This document shows, piece after piece, positions 24,336 to 33,437 of a stretch of 64,000 nucleotides of DNA (positions are counted from its first letter, which is position 1; each line of letters opens with the position of its first letter). Source of the DNA: Pseudomonas sp. (GTDB taxonomy: Bacteria; Pseudomonadota; Gammaproteobacteria; Pseudomonadales; Pseudomonadaceae). The translations under genes were made by a program, and so were the position numbers. The DNA is taken from NCBI RefSeq assembly GCF_030690725.1, contig NZ_JAUYGD010000068.1, positions 1-64,000 on the forward strand. Reading direction: 5' to 3'. The notes under the pieces are model-generated. The model was given only the letters and a program-made list of their open reading frames with translations, did no database searches and had not been told where the DNA came from.

Positions 24336-26162
24336 TTAGTAGCGGTAGTTCCCGGCGCTGATGGCCGCGTGCAGCTTACGGTTCAGCGGCACATAGCAGT
24401 CAGAGCCGGGCAGCCAGGCATACAGCGGGTCGCTGCAGCGGTCGAGGTCGTAGGCTTGCTCCTTCAACGGCGCTTTCTTGTGCTTGAAGGTACCGGTGGT
24501 TTCCATTTCCGCGCTCAGCCTTAAGAACAGCGGCACGGCGTAGGCCGGCAGTTCCTGGCGCAAGTGCGTGAGCAGGGCCTGGAAATCAAAATCCCCCGGC
24601 GCACAGGCCAGACGGATGCAGGCCATACCGGCGCGGCCATTGGTGTTGGGCACCTCGACGCCATAGACCACGGTCTCGCTGACCTCGGCAACGCCATCCA
24701 GCACCGCTTCGACCTGGGTGGTGGAAACGTTCTCGCCCTTCCAGCGGAAGGTATCACCCAGGCGGTCGACAAACTGCGCATGGCGAAAGCCCATGTCGCG
24801 CATCAGGTCGCCGGTGTTGAACCAGGCGTCGCCCTGTTCGAACACATCGCGCAGGATGCAGCGCTCGGTGTCGCGCTCATTGGTATAACCATGGAACGGC
24901 GACTTGTCGGTGATCTTGCCCAATAGCAGGCCAGCCTCGCCCTTGGCCACACGCTGCAGGTGGCCGTTCTCGCGCAGCGGCGCCTCGCGCTCCTGGTCAT
25001 AGCGGACGATGGCGTAGGGATAGGGCGAGAAGCCCACGGTGTTGTCGAGATTGAGCAGGTTGGTAAAGCCGATATTGCCCTCACTGGAGGCATACAGCTC
25101 GACCACCCGCTCGACCGCGAAGCGCTGCTTGAACGCCTGCCAGATGCTCGGGCGCAGGCCGTTGCCGACCATCACGCGGATCGGGTTGGTAGCGTCGCTG
25201 GGGCGTGCCGGCTGGTCGAGTAGGTAGCGGCACAGCTCGCCGACATAGCCGAAGGCGGTCGCCCGATGCCGCTCCACTTCATCCCAGAAACGGCTGGCGC
25301 TGAACTTGCGCACCATGATCAGCGCCGCCTGGCCAGCCAGTACCGAGCCCCAACACACCACCATGGCGGTGCCGTGATAGAACGGCAGGCTGACGTACAT
25401 GCGGTCCTCGCGGCCCAAGCGCACGGCAGCGAAACCGAAAGCACCGTAGCCCTTCATAAAGCGCCCGTGGTTGAACACCACGGCTTTCGGCAGGCCGGTG
25501 GTGCCGGAGGTGTAGATATAAAAACAGGGGTCGTCGGCGCGTACTGCGCGTTCCAGCAACGGCGCATCGACGGGATAGTCCTGCAGCACGGCGGCCGGGT
25601 GCTGCCAGCCTGCGGGCGCCTCGCCGGGGTCGCGCCAGGTTGGGCGGTCGGCAAAGTAGTGGCAGGCATCGGCGGGCAGCGCCACCTCCGCTGCGATTTC
25701 CGTGAAAGCGTCCAGCAGTTCCTCGCCCACCAGCACCATGCGCGGCGATGCCAGGCTGATGCTGTGGGCCAGCACGCGGCCGCGCTGACTGCTGTTGATC
25801 AGCGCGCTGACCGCGCCGAGCTTGGCACAGGCGACGACCCCGGCGAGCAGCTCGAAGCGGTTCTCGAACATCAGCGCCACGCTGTCGCCCTGGCGCAGAC
25901 CATGAGCACGCAGATAGTGCGCCAGCTGGTTAGCCCAGCGGTCAAACTCGGCGTAGGTAAGTTGTTCGTCGCCCTGGATCAGCGCCACGCCATGCGGGTT
26001 GTCGCGCGCCGCCTCCTCAATGCAACTGGCCAGGCTGACGGGGTAATCGCCACGGCTGCGGTTGCCAATATGCAGCCCCTTGACGATAGCGGGCAAGTCG
26101 ACAAGCAGGCGCGGCAAGCGAGACAGCAGGCGCGGCAAGGTGATCAGGTCAGCATGATTCAT
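24336..26162 (-). CDS. Long-chain acyl-CoA synthetase, FATP type
   Basis: The product is 608 residues of the ANL superfamily. The P-loop-like motif is YIYTSGTTGLPKAVVFNHGR (residues about 216-235). The adenylate-binding segment VVELYASSEGNIGFTN and the hinge-region FNTGDLMRDMGFRHAQFVDR, GDTFRWKGENVSTTQVE are intact. The C-terminal TGTFKHKK supplies the catalytic Lys region. The N-terminus, with a hydrophobic stretch around 75-115, and the overall length match very-long-chain or FATP-like synthetases rather than FadD. It activates fatty acids (or bile-acid-like carboxylates) with ATP and CoA at the inner membrane. A divergent AraC regulator starts 160 bp away and probably controls it. Confidence 0.9.
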   Translation of the reverse strand: MNHADLITLPRLLSRLPRLLVDLPAIVKGLHIGNRSRGDYPVSLASCIEEAARDNPHGVALIQGDEQLTYAEFDRWANQLAHYLRAHGLRQGDSVALMFENRFELLAGVVACAKLGAVSALINSSQRGRVLAHSISLASPRMVLVGEELLDAFTEIAAEVALPADACHYFADRPTWRDPGEAPAGWQHPAAVLQDYPVDAPLLERAVRADDPCFYIYTSGTTGLPKAVVFNHGRFMKGYGAFGFAAVRLGREDRMYVSLPFYHGTAMVVCWGSVLAGQAALIMVRKFSASRFWDEVERHRATAFGYVGELCRYLLDQPARPSDATNPIRVMVGNGLRPSIWQAFKQRFAVERVVELYASSEGNIGFTNLLNLDNTVGFSPYPYAIVRYDQEREAPLRENGHLQRVAKGEAGLLLGKITDKSPFHGYTNERDTERCILRDVFEQGDAWFNTGDLMRDMGFRHAQFVDRLGDTFRWKGENVSTTQVEAVLDGVAEVSETVVYGVEVPNTNGRAGMACIRLACAPGDFDFQALLTHLRQELPAYAVPLFLRLSAEMETTGTFKHKKAPLKEQAYDLDRCSDPLYAWLPGSDCYVPLNRKLHAAISAGNYRY

Positions 26163-26322
26163 GGTGCAGGACTCCAGGCGGTGCGAGGCACTCGTTGTTG
26201 TTTGCCGATCAATCTAGTCAGTCAGCGCCATGCTGTTAATAGCCTGGGGTTGCATCACCATGGCAATTTGTCTCACCGGCGGCGCACAATCGAACTCCCT
26301 CTGGCTGGAACAAGGATTGCCC

Positions 26323-27390
26323 ATGCTGCCGGTACACACGCCTAGCGCGACCGCCTCACAGTTGCTCGATCTCTACCTGTCGCTGCAGGGGTTCGCCCTG
26401 GTCGGCCCGGACGATCTGCAGGCGCTGGGCGTCGAGCTGGAGCAGCTGAAGAACCTGGAAATGCGCGTACCGGTACGCTGGGCATTGCAACTCTGGCAGC
26501 GCGCAGCCAGCCGTGGCGCGTGTGCGGAGATCGGCCTGCTGGTCGGCCAGCAGCGCGGCCTGCACACCCGCGGGCCGGTTGCCCACTTGGCCGCGCAGAG
26601 CGCTACGCTGGGCGAGGCCATTGAACTGTTTCGCCGCTATATCCCGGTCATGAGCGAGGGCGAGAACCTGCGCGTCGAGTCATCTGGCGGGCGGGTGCGC
26701 ATCCACTTCCTGTTCAACGCACCGCTGCTCGGCCACGCCGTCGTCTGCGAACACAGCATCAGCTCAGCGCTGTGCTGGGCGCGCCAGCTCACGGGGGTGC
26801 GACTGATGCCGCAGGCCGTGGGTTTCCGCCATGCGCCGCTGGCGGCACCGGCGATCTATCGACAGGTATTCGGGGTGCCGCCACGCTTCGCCGAGGGATT
26901 CGATTACCTGGATCTGCTGGAGAGTGATCTGCTGCTGCCGGTGCCGGGGGCCAATGCCTATCTCAAAGGGCTGATGCAGCAACGCGTGAGTGCCATGCAG
27001 GCCCAGCTGCCGGCGCAGCACAGCACCCGCCTGCAGGTGCTGCAGCTGATCGAACAGAGCCTGCTCAGTGGCGAGCTGTCGGCAGAGGGCGTGGCGCGGC
27101 ATCTGGGTATCAGCCGGCAAACCCTGCATCGCCACCTGCGCGAGGAAGACTGCTGCTTCTCCGAGCTACTGACTCAAGTACGCCGCCAGCATGCGCTGCA
27201 ACGTCTGCAGCAACCGGATTGCCGGATCGAGGCGCTCAGCCGCGAGCTGGGCTTCAGCGAGCCAAGTGCCTTCTACAAGGCCTTCAAGGGTTGGTACGGT
27301 CTGTCGCCCAAGGCCTACCAGCAGCACGCCGGCAGCGAGCCGACAGATTTAACTAAGCCAGGCAGACCGGGCATACTGGCGCACCTGTAA
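26323..27390 (+). CDS. AraC-family regulator (OruR/ArgR-like, N-terminal arabinose-binding-like domain)
   Basis: The product is 355 residues from the ATG at 26323, with AAGGA six bases upstream; an earlier ATG at 26230 would add an unrelated stretch. Residues about 20-210 form the ligand-binding-like domain of this subfamily (LEMRVPVRWALQLWQRAASR; IELFRRYIPVMSEGENLRVE). The C-terminal AraC double helix-turn-helix spans about 240-340 (LSAEGVARHLGISRQTLHRH; ALSRELGFSEPSAFYKAFKG). It is divergent from the acyl-CoA synthetase, so fatty-acid-derived effectors are plausible. Regulators of this type next to lipid genes are common in Pseudomonas. Confidence 0.88.
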   Translation: MLPVHTPSATASQLLDLYLSLQGFALVGPDDLQALGVELEQLKNLEMRVPVRWALQLWQRAASRGACAEIGLLVGQQRGLHTRGPVAHLAAQSATLGEAIELFRRYIPVMSEGENLRVESSGGRVRIHFLFNAPLLGHAVVCEHSISSALCWARQLTGVRLMPQAVGFRHAPLAAPAIYRQVFGVPPRFAEGFDYLDLLESDLLLPVPGANAYLKGLMQQRVSAMQAQLPAQHSTRLQVLQLIEQSLLSGELSAEGVARHLGISRQTLHRHLREEDCCFSELLTQVRRQHALQRLQQPDCRIEALSRELGFSEPSAFYKAFKGWYGLSPKAYQQHAGSEPTDLTKPGRPGILAHL

Positions 27391-27411
27391 GCAAGTCGGC
27401 CGCCCGTTCCC

Positions 27412-28950
27412 ATGCGTATTCACGTCACCTTTATCGACCGCGTTGGCATCACCCAGGAAGTGCTGGCCCTGCTCGGCGGGCGCAATCTCAACCTGGATGC
27501 GGTGGAGATGGTGCCGCCGAACGTCTACATCGACGCGCCGACCCTGAGCCCCGAGGTGCTCGATGAGCTGCGCGAGGCGCTGTTCAAGGTGCGTGGCGTG
27601 CAGGCGGTAACCATTGTCGACATCCTCCCCGGCCAACGCCGCCATCTGCAGCTCGATGCCCTGCTCGCCGCCATGACCGACCCGGTATTGGCGGTCGACA
27701 GCCAGGGCCGTGTGCTACTGGCCAACCCGGCGCTGATCGAACTCTGCGGCCAACAGCCTGATGGTCTGGGTATTGGTGAGCTATTCGCCGACAAAGACCT
27801 GCACCAAGCGCTGCTCGACCAGGGCTTTCGCCTGCCGATGCGCGAAGTTACCCTCAAGGGCCAGGCCCTGCTGCTGGATGCACAACCAATCACCGAAGGC
27901 GTCGACGGCGGCGCACGGCAACTGGCCGGCGGCCTGCTTAGCTTGTACGCACCGAGCCGCATCGGCGAACGCCTGGCGGCGCTGCACCATGATCACGCCG
28001 AGGGCTTCGACTCGCTGCTCGGCGATTCCGCACCGATTCGCAACCTGAAAACCCGCGCCCAGCGCGTCGCCACCCTCGACGCCCCCCTGCTGATCCAGGG
28101 TGAAACCGGCACCGGCAAGGAATTGGTGGCGCGCGCCTGTCACGCCATCAGCACGCGACGTACCGCGCCATTTCTTGCGCTGAACTGCGCGGCATTGCCG
28201 GAGAACCTCGCCGAAAGCGAGCTATTCGGTTACGCCCCTGGGGCCTTTACCGGGGCCCAGCGCGGCGGCAAGCCAGGGCTGCTGGAGCTGGCCAACCAGG
28301 GCACGGTGTTTCTCGATGAAATCGGCGAAATGTCGCCCTACCTGCAGGCCAAGCTGCTGCGCTTTTTAAGCGACGGCACCTTCCGCCGGGTCGGTGGCGA
28401 GCGTGAGGTCAAGGTCAATGTGCGCATCCTCAGCGCCACCCACCGCGACCTGGAAAAGATGGTCAACGAGGGCGCGTTCCGCGAAGACCTGTTTTATCGC
28501 CTCAACGTGCTCAACCTGGAAGTGCCACCGCTACGCGAGCGCGGCCAGGACATCCTGCTGCTGGCGCGGCACTTTATGCAGCAGGCCTGCGCGCAGATCC
28601 AACGCCTGCCCTGCCGCCTGACGCCAGACACCTATCCGGCTCTGCTGGGCAACCGCTGGCCGGGCAATGTGCGTCAATTGCAGAACGTGATCTTCCGCGC
28701 TGCAGCGATCTGCGAAAGCAATCTGGTACAGATCGATGATCTGGATATCGCTGGCACCGCAGTGGCCGCGCAGCAGGCCGAGGGCGAAGTCAGCAGCCTG
28801 GAAGCGGCAGTGGACCAGTTCGAAAAAGCCCTGCTGGAAAAACTCTACCCCAGCCATCCCTCGACCCGGCAACTGGCGACCCGTCTGCACACCTCGCACA
28901 GTGCGATTGCCATGCGCCTGCGCAAATACGGGATTCCGGGAAAGCCGTAA
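27412..28950 (+). CDS. TyrR-family sigma-54 enhancer-binding regulator (PhhR/GcsR-like)
   Basis: The product is 512 residues. An N-terminal ACT domain (residues about 1-70, RVGITQEVLALLGGRNLNLD) is followed by a PAS domain (about 78-180), an AAA+ core with Walker A GETGTGKE and the sigma-54 contact loop GAFTGA, Walker B VFLDEIGEMS, and a Fis-like C-terminal helix-turn-helix (TRQLATRLHTSHSAIAMRLR). E. coli TyrR lacks GAFTGA, so this protein can probably activate sigma-54 promoters. ACT domains here sense amino acids. Known Pseudomonas members are PhhR (phenylalanine catabolism) and GcsR (glycine). Neither target set is adjacent, so the specific role is open. Confidence 0.88.
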   Translation: MRIHVTFIDRVGITQEVLALLGGRNLNLDAVEMVPPNVYIDAPTLSPEVLDELREALFKVRGVQAVTIVDILPGQRRHLQLDALLAAMTDPVLAVDSQGRVLLANPALIELCGQQPDGLGIGELFADKDLHQALLDQGFRLPMREVTLKGQALLLDAQPITEGVDGGARQLAGGLLSLYAPSRIGERLAALHHDHAEGFDSLLGDSAPIRNLKTRAQRVATLDAPLLIQGETGTGKELVARACHAISTRRTAPFLALNCAALPENLAESELFGYAPGAFTGAQRGGKPGLLELANQGTVFLDEIGEMSPYLQAKLLRFLSDGTFRRVGGEREVKVNVRILSATHRDLEKMVNEGAFREDLFYRLNVLNLEVPPLRERGQDILLLARHFMQQACAQIQRLPCRLTPDTYPALLGNRWPGNVRQLQNVIFRAAAICESNLVQIDDLDIAGTAVAAQQAEGEVSSLEAAVDQFEKALLEKLYPSHPSTRQLATRLHTSHSAIAMRLRKYGIPGKP

Positions 28951-28959
28951 ACACGCGGC

Positions 28960-29727
28960 TCAGAATCTACCGTGGCGCCCCGTGCCATCCTTGAAGCGCT
29001 GCGCGCCGGCCTGGGTTTCGCCACTGGCGATCACCGCCATACCACCAGCAAACTCATTGGCCATGGCCTGGACAAACGGCAGATCCCACTGCGTATAAGC
29101 GCTGGCGCGGTCGGCGAGCATGCAGCGTTGCGGGAAACCGGCGATCTCCAGCGCCAGCTGCTGCGCGGCGGACAAGGCAGTGCCGGCGGCGACCACCCGG
29201 TTGACCAGGCCCATGCTCAGCGCCTCCTCGGCCAATACCGGGCGACCGGTTAGGATCAGATCCAGCGCACGACCTTGGCCGATAATCCGTGGCAAACGCA
29301 CGGTGCCACCGTCGATCAGCGGCACACCAAAACGTCGGCAAAACACCCCGAGCACGGCGTTATCGGCCATCACCCGCAGATCAGCGAGCAGCGCCAGCTC
29401 CAGGCCGCCTGCCACCGCATGGCCTTCGATGGCGGCAATCAGCGGTTTACTCAGCTGCATACGGCTCGGCCCCATCGGCCCGTCGCCCTCGGTTTCCAGG
29501 CGATTGGCACGCTCAGCGCCTGCGGCCACCGCCCCCAGATCAGCGCCGGCGCAGAAGGTCCCGCCCGCCCCGGCTAATACCGCCACCCGCGCCTGCTCGT
29601 CAGCTTCAAAGGCACGCAAGGCAGCGGCCAGCGCCTCGGCAGTTGGCCGATCAACCGCGTTGCGCACCTCGGCGCGGTTGATGATCAGGGTGGTGACGGG
29701 ACCGTTCTTTTCGATGATCACGCTCAT
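28960..29727 (-). CDS. Enoyl-CoA hydratase/isomerase (crotonase) family
   Basis: The product is 255 residues from the ATG at 29727 (MSVIIEKNGPVTTLIINRAE). The crotonase fold is clear: the oxyanion-hole segments VLAGAGGTFCAGADL (about residues 49-63) and EGHAVAGGLELALLADLRVM (about 100-119). In the position of the first catalytic Glu the sequence reads GLELA, and the second Glu region reads GVPLIDGGTVRLPRIIG, with Asp rather than Glu. That may alter hydratase activity; many such members act as isomerases or on odd CoA esters. The neighbours are a TyrR-type regulator (convergent, 10 bp) and, after a repeat, another CoA-related gene. Confidence 0.88.
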   Translation of the reverse strand: MSVIIEKNGPVTTLIINRAEVRNAVDRPTAEALAAALRAFEADEQARVAVLAGAGGTFCAGADLGAVAAGAERANRLETEGDGPMGPSRMQLSKPLIAAIEGHAVAGGLELALLADLRVMADNAVLGVFCRRFGVPLIDGGTVRLPRIIGQGRALDLILTGRPVLAEEALSMGLVNRVVAAGTALSAAQQLALEIAGFPQRCMLADRASAYTQWDLPFVQAMANEFAGGMAVIASGETQAGAQRFKDGTGRHGRF

Positions 29728-29763
29728 GGAAACTCCTACAGATAAAACAGCCAAGCCACCGAT

Positions 29764-29842
29764 CGTAGCCCGGCTAAGCCGTGGCACACGGCGCAATCCG
29801 GGAAACCAAACCCGGATTGCGCTGGCGCTTATTCGGGCTACG
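29764..29842. repeat. GTAGCCCGG palindromic repeat
   Basis: Arms CGTAGCCCGG (29764-29773) and CGGGCTACG (29834-29842), with internal GCGCAATCCGGG and CCCGGATTGCGC, make a long hairpin. The same design appears twice in tandem at 48508-48786, so this is a dispersed family. It lies upstream of the enoyl-CoA hydratase gene. Confidence 0.75.
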
Positions 29843-30007
29843 GAGTCATCTTGATACCCAGGCCCATTGCCGCGATGGTGATTTCGCGGGCATGGCCAGC
29901 TCCTACAGTCAAAAAGCCGAAGGCCAGCATTTAGCCGGCCTTCACCTTAAAACCTTTATGACGGAGAAATCAGCCTGCTGACCGATCCCCCCGCCAGAGT
30001 GGCGCAA

Positions 30008-30919
30008 TCAGAGGGCGAACTTCTGCAGGTTGGCCATCATCTCTTTCATCGCTTCGATATTGTCCTTCGGATGGGCGGCGCCCTCGAAGTCGCAAATCTG
30101 CGCGAAGTTGGCCGCCACGTCTTCCGGGCTGTAGCCTTCACGCGGATCGAAGCCAGCACCCAGACTGCGCTCCCAACGCACTTTGCCCATCCAGCCACCG
30201 CCGACTTCAAAGAGGCCGGAGGTTTCTTCGCAGGCGCTGCTCGCCAGGTACACCACCAGCGGGCTGACCAGCTCGGGCTTGAGCTGTTCAAACACCTGCG
30301 GCGGAATCAGGCCTTCGGTCATGCGCGTACCGCCGGTTGGGGCGATGGCGTTGACCAGGATGTTGCTCTTGCGCCCTTCGAGGGCCAGGGTGCGGGTCAG
30401 GCCGTACAAGCCGAGCTTGGCCATGCCGTAGTTGGACTGCCCGAAGTTGCCGTAGATGCCCGAGGTGGACGCGGTGAAGATCACCCGCCCATAACCCTGC
30501 TCACGCATATGCGGCCAGGCGGCGCGGGTGACCTTGTAGGCACCCTCGACGTGAACCTTGTAAACCAGGTCCCAGTCGGCGTCCTCCATCTTGTGGAAGG
30601 TCTTGTCGCGCAGGATGCCGGCGTTGTTCACCACCACATCGATGCGGCCGAAGGTATCCAGCGCGCACTGCACGATCTTCTCGCCGTCGGTCACCGAGTC
30701 ATGATTGGCCACTGCGGTACCGCCAGCGGCGCGGATTTCCTCAACCACCTTATCGGCCGCCGAGGCATTGGCGCCTTCACCGTGGGTGCTGCCGCCGAGA
30801 TCGTTGACCACCACCTTGGCACCGTGTTTAGCGAACAACAGCGCATGGGCGCGGCCCAGACCACCGCCGGCCCCGGTGACGATTACAACCTGATCTTGAA
30901 AACGGATGGCGTCGCTCAT
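30008..30919 (-). CDS. SDR of the multifunctional-enzyme type 2 / (3R)-hydroxyacyl-CoA dehydrogenase class
   Basis: The product is 303 residues. The Rossmann glycine motif is VIVTGAGGGLGRAHALLFAK (residues about 12-31), followed by the family insertion VVVNDLGGSTHGEGANASAA. VVNNAGILRDKTF is next, and the catalytic region is ASTSGIYGNFGQSNYGMAKL with the Ser, YxxxK Tyr and Lys in place. The C-terminal ANFAQICDF segment fits the peroxisomal-MFE-2-like SDR group, which oxidises (3R)-hydroxyacyl-CoA with NAD+. With the acyl-CoA synthetase, hydratase and dehydrogenase of this window it suggests an auxiliary beta-oxidation set, though the genes are not one operon. Confidence 0.9.
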   Translation of the reverse strand: MSDAIRFQDQVVIVTGAGGGLGRAHALLFAKHGAKVVVNDLGGSTHGEGANASAADKVVEEIRAAGGTAVANHDSVTDGEKIVQCALDTFGRIDVVVNNAGILRDKTFHKMEDADWDLVYKVHVEGAYKVTRAAWPHMREQGYGRVIFTASTSGIYGNFGQSNYGMAKLGLYGLTRTLALEGRKSNILVNAIAPTGGTRMTEGLIPPQVFEQLKPELVSPLVVYLASSACEETSGLFEVGGGWMGKVRWERSLGAGFDPREGYSPEDVAANFAQICDFEGAAHPKDNIEAMKEMMANLQKFAL

Positions 30920-31050
30920 GCAGCATTCCTCGGCAGATTAACAATGCGCCGAGTGTCCAGCAGTCGCGCTCCGGTCACAATAGGTACGCACGACGCTGAA
31001 TGGTGCGCAATAAAGCAGCGGGATAGTCAGGCTAAGGCAACCACATAAAG

Positions 31051-31120
31051 GTAGCCCGCTTGTCGCGGCTAAAGCCCCTCCCACGGTTGATCGAGTTGTA
31101 GGAGGCGCTTTAGCGGCGAG
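31051..31120. repeat. CGCGGCTAAAGC palindromic repeat
   Basis: CGCGGCTAAAGCCCCTCC (31064-31081) pairs with GGAGGCGCTTTAGCGGCG (31101-31118) at 16 of 18 positions. The left arm sequence also occurs near 672-692 in the first repeat block. This is a dispersed hairpin element of the kind common in Pseudomonas. Confidence 0.65.
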
Positions 31121-31138
31121 TTTTCAGGGGCTGCTGTT

Positions 31139-31675
31139 TTATGCGTTAGCCCTGCGGATCAGGCTGAGGTGGTTATACAGATGCAGCACATGGGCCTGCG
31201 CGTAATCGGCATGGTTAAGCACGCCATAGGCAAAATGCGGCTGTAACTCGCCTTGATACGCAGCGAAATCGGCAAACGCCTGCTGCAAACGCTGCAACGC
31301 CTGGGCCTGAGTGGCTGGCGTACTCAGCGGAGCAGCGCCGGGAATGGCCTCATCCAGCGAATGGCGCATGGCCCCGCGCGCGGCAAATACGCTAAAGGCC
31401 AGCGGGCCGACACTGCTGCGAAACCAGCTGGGCTTAAGCTCGGGGTAACCGCTGATGGAGTACTCGATGCTTTGCGCGCAGTGGTTGAATACCTCTGCCG
31501 GGCTCCAGCCTTTAAGGCTCGACAGCGGTTTATCGACCAGCCCGGCCAACACCTGCTGCGCGCCCTCCAGGCTCAGGGCAGCGGGCGCCTCGCCACTGGG
31601 CAATGCCCAGAACCCGGCGCCCAGAACTGCCACACCGCCCAAGGCGGCTCCTTTCAGGACAGTGCGTCGCTGCAT
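31139..31675 (-). CDS. DUF1569-family protein with twin-arginine-like leader
   Basis: The product is 178 residues. The N-terminus MQRRTVLKGAALGGVAVLGA resembles a Tat signal (RRTVLKG), with cleavage near residue 30, so the protein is probably exported folded. The body fits DUF1569, a DinB-like helical bundle: SLEGAQQVLAGLVDKPLSSL, SPAEVFNHCAQSIEYSISGY, then a His-containing NHADYAQAHVLHLYNHLSLI that could bind metal. The start overlaps the 3' end of the hydrolase gene by 22 bp, so it is the third gene of the aldolase-hydrolase operon. Its function is unknown. Confidence 0.75.
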   Translation of the reverse strand: MQRRTVLKGAALGGVAVLGAGFWALPSGEAPAALSLEGAQQVLAGLVDKPLSSLKGWSPAEVFNHCAQSIEYSISGYPELKPSWFRSSVGPLAFSVFAARGAMRHSLDEAIPGAAPLSTPATQAQALQRLQQAFADFAAYQGELQPHFAYGVLNHADYAQAHVLHLYNHLSLIRRANA

Positions 31676-32559
31676 ATTGCGGCCTCCAGCCGTTGACGGA
31701 ACTGCAAATAATGAGCAAGCACCTGATCTGGCGCCTCGGTCTGCGGATAATGACCAATACCCTCCAGCAGCACGGTGTCCGGCTGGGGGATCAGCTCACG
31801 ATAGCGCGCCACCATATGTGCCCCGGAGATCGGGTCGACAGCGCCATCGATCACCCGCATCGGCACGGCAGTGGCCTGCATCGCCGCCACCCAACGCTCG
31901 CGATTGACGCGGCGCTCGGGCATATAGCGGATCAGTCGATGCATCACCGCGGGGCCGTTATTGGCAACGATCAGGCTCCAGAAGTCATCCAGTTCACCGG
32001 CGCTCGGTTGAGTGTGCGGGCCGAACACCTTGGCAAAGCTGGCGGCCAGCTTCTGGCGGCTAAATAGCCGGCCGATCAGCGGGCCGATGGGGCTGAGCAG
32101 CAGCTTCTGCACCAGCACCGGGCGATGGGTTTCCGGAAACAGCCCGCCATTGAGAAACACGCAACTGGCCAGCGCGATACGCCCATCCTGGTGCCGGGCG
32201 AGCAGTTCCTGCGCCACGCTGTCGCCATAGTCATGGGCCAGCAGATGCACCGGCTGACCAATACCCAGATGCGCCAACAGCGCCTGTTGCAGATCAGCCT
32301 GTTCCAGCAGGCTGTAGACATGCCCGCGCGGTTTGGCCGAGTCGCCAAAGCCGAGCATATCGCAGGCAATTACCTGATAGCGCTCAGCCAACGCAGCCCA
32401 CAGGTAATGCCAATCCCAGCTGGCAGTGGGGAAGCCGTGAATCAGCAACAGCGGCTCGCCCTGCCCGGCCGTCCAATAGCGGATGCCATGGCCGTTAAAG
32501 CTGAAGTCCTGGCCCGCGCTGCGCCAATCCGCCAGGGCAATGCCTGGCAGCGCCGTCAT
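31654..32559 (-). CDS. Alpha/beta hydrolase with Asp nucleophile (epoxide hydrolase / dehalogenase-like)
   Basis: The product is 301 residues from the ATG at 32559, which overlaps the stop of the upstream gene (ATGA). The oxyanion loop is LLIHGFPTASWDWHYLW. The nucleophile elbow reads LLAHDYGDSVAQ, placing Asp (not Ser) as nucleophile, as in epoxide hydrolases and haloalkane dehalogenases. A general acid in VIDGAVDPISGAHM and the His of LEGIGHYPQTEAP complete a triad. The protein is cytosolic. The operon context (class II aldolase-like upstream, DUF1569 downstream) suggests catabolism of an oxygenated compound, but the substrate cannot be named. Confidence 0.87.
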   Translation of the reverse strand: MTALPGIALADWRSAGQDFSFNGHGIRYWTAGQGEPLLLIHGFPTASWDWHYLWAALAERYQVIACDMLGFGDSAKPRGHVYSLLEQADLQQALLAHLGIGQPVHLLAHDYGDSVAQELLARHQDGRIALASCVFLNGGLFPETHRPVLVQKLLLSPIGPLIGRLFSRQKLAASFAKVFGPHTQPSAGELDDFWSLIVANNGPAVMHRLIRYMPERRVNRERWVAAMQATAVPMRVIDGAVDPISGAHMVARYRELIPQPDTVLLEGIGHYPQTEAPDQVLAHYLQFRQRLEAAICSDALS

Positions 32560-33338
32560 GCTGCGTAACCCGGCATCTGTTGATCCAGCTTGCGCAGCAG
32601 CGCCGGCCACGGCAAGGCGCCGCCCATGCCCTGCGGGCTTTTCATCACCCCGGCGATCATTGCGCGAGCACCATCGAGCACCTGTTGCGGGATATGGATC
32701 AGCTCGATGCCACCGTTCTGCGCCATCACCTGAATCTCGCAGGCACGCTGCAGGGTGAACATGCCGAGGAAGGCATCGGCAATGCTGCCAAAGGCGGTGA
32801 GCAGGCCGTGGTTGGGCAGGATCATAAAGTTCTTATCGCCCAGGTCCGCCTGCAGCCGCGACTTCTCATCATGGTTCAGCGCCACGCCTTCATAGCCGTG
32901 GTAAGCGAGGCTGGCGAGAACGAACAGCGACTGCTGCGACAGTGGTAGCAAACCCTGCTTCTGCGCGGAAACCGCAATACCCTGCGGGGTGTGGATATGC
33001 AGCACGCAACCAACATCGTGGCGCACCTCGTGCACGGCGCTGTGGATGGTGTAGCCGGCGGGGTTGATGTCGAACGGGCTATCCATCAGCTTGTTGCCGG
33101 CCAGGTCGATCTTCACCAGGCTGGAGGCGGTGATCTCGTGGAACATCAGACCGTAGGGGTTGATCAGGAAATCTTCGCTGCCGGGAATCTTCGCCGAAAT
33201 ATGGGTGAAGATCAGGTCATCCCAACCATACAGGGCGATCAGCCGGTAGCAGGCGGCGAGATCCACCCGGGTCTGCCATTCGGCGGCGGATACATGATCC
33301 TTGAGGCTGACAACAGGCAGTGCGTGGGCAACGGTCAT
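32556..33338 (-). CDS. Class II aldolase/adducin domain protein
   Basis: The product is 260 residues. The zinc-binding histidines of class II aldolases are visible in GCVLHIHTPQG and in ILPNHGLLTAFGS. The opening RVDLAACYRLIALYGWDDLI and IFTHISAKIPGSEDFLINPY match the adducin-like subgroup, which includes sugar-phosphate aldolases and many decarboxylase-like or uncharacterised proteins. It is first in a three-gene operon with an Asp-nucleophile hydrolase and a DUF1569 protein; the next start overlaps its stop codon. The substrate is unknown. The protein is cytosolic, with no leader. Confidence 0.87.
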   Translation of the reverse strand: MTVAHALPVVSLKDHVSAAEWQTRVDLAACYRLIALYGWDDLIFTHISAKIPGSEDFLINPYGLMFHEITASSLVKIDLAGNKLMDSPFDINPAGYTIHSAVHEVRHDVGCVLHIHTPQGIAVSAQKQGLLPLSQQSLFVLASLAYHGYEGVALNHDEKSRLQADLGDKNFMILPNHGLLTAFGSIADAFLGMFTLQRACEIQVMAQNGGIELIHIPQQVLDGARAMIAGVMKSPQGMGGALPWPALLRKLDQQMPGYAA

Positions 33339-33437
33339 GGTGGATTCCTCGGCTTTTGTTATTAAAGTGCCCAGGAGTCTAGCGAGGGATGCCGCAAAGG
33401 TGAGTCGCTCTGGCGGCCAGCATGGTGGCCTTGCAGG

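Noticed and set aside
25266..26345. A 359-codon plus-strand frame over the acyl-CoA synthetase
   Set aside because: Antisense shadow without family features.
29999..31048. A 349-codon plus-strand frame over the SDR gene
   Set aside because: Antisense shadow of a gene with an intact SDR active site.
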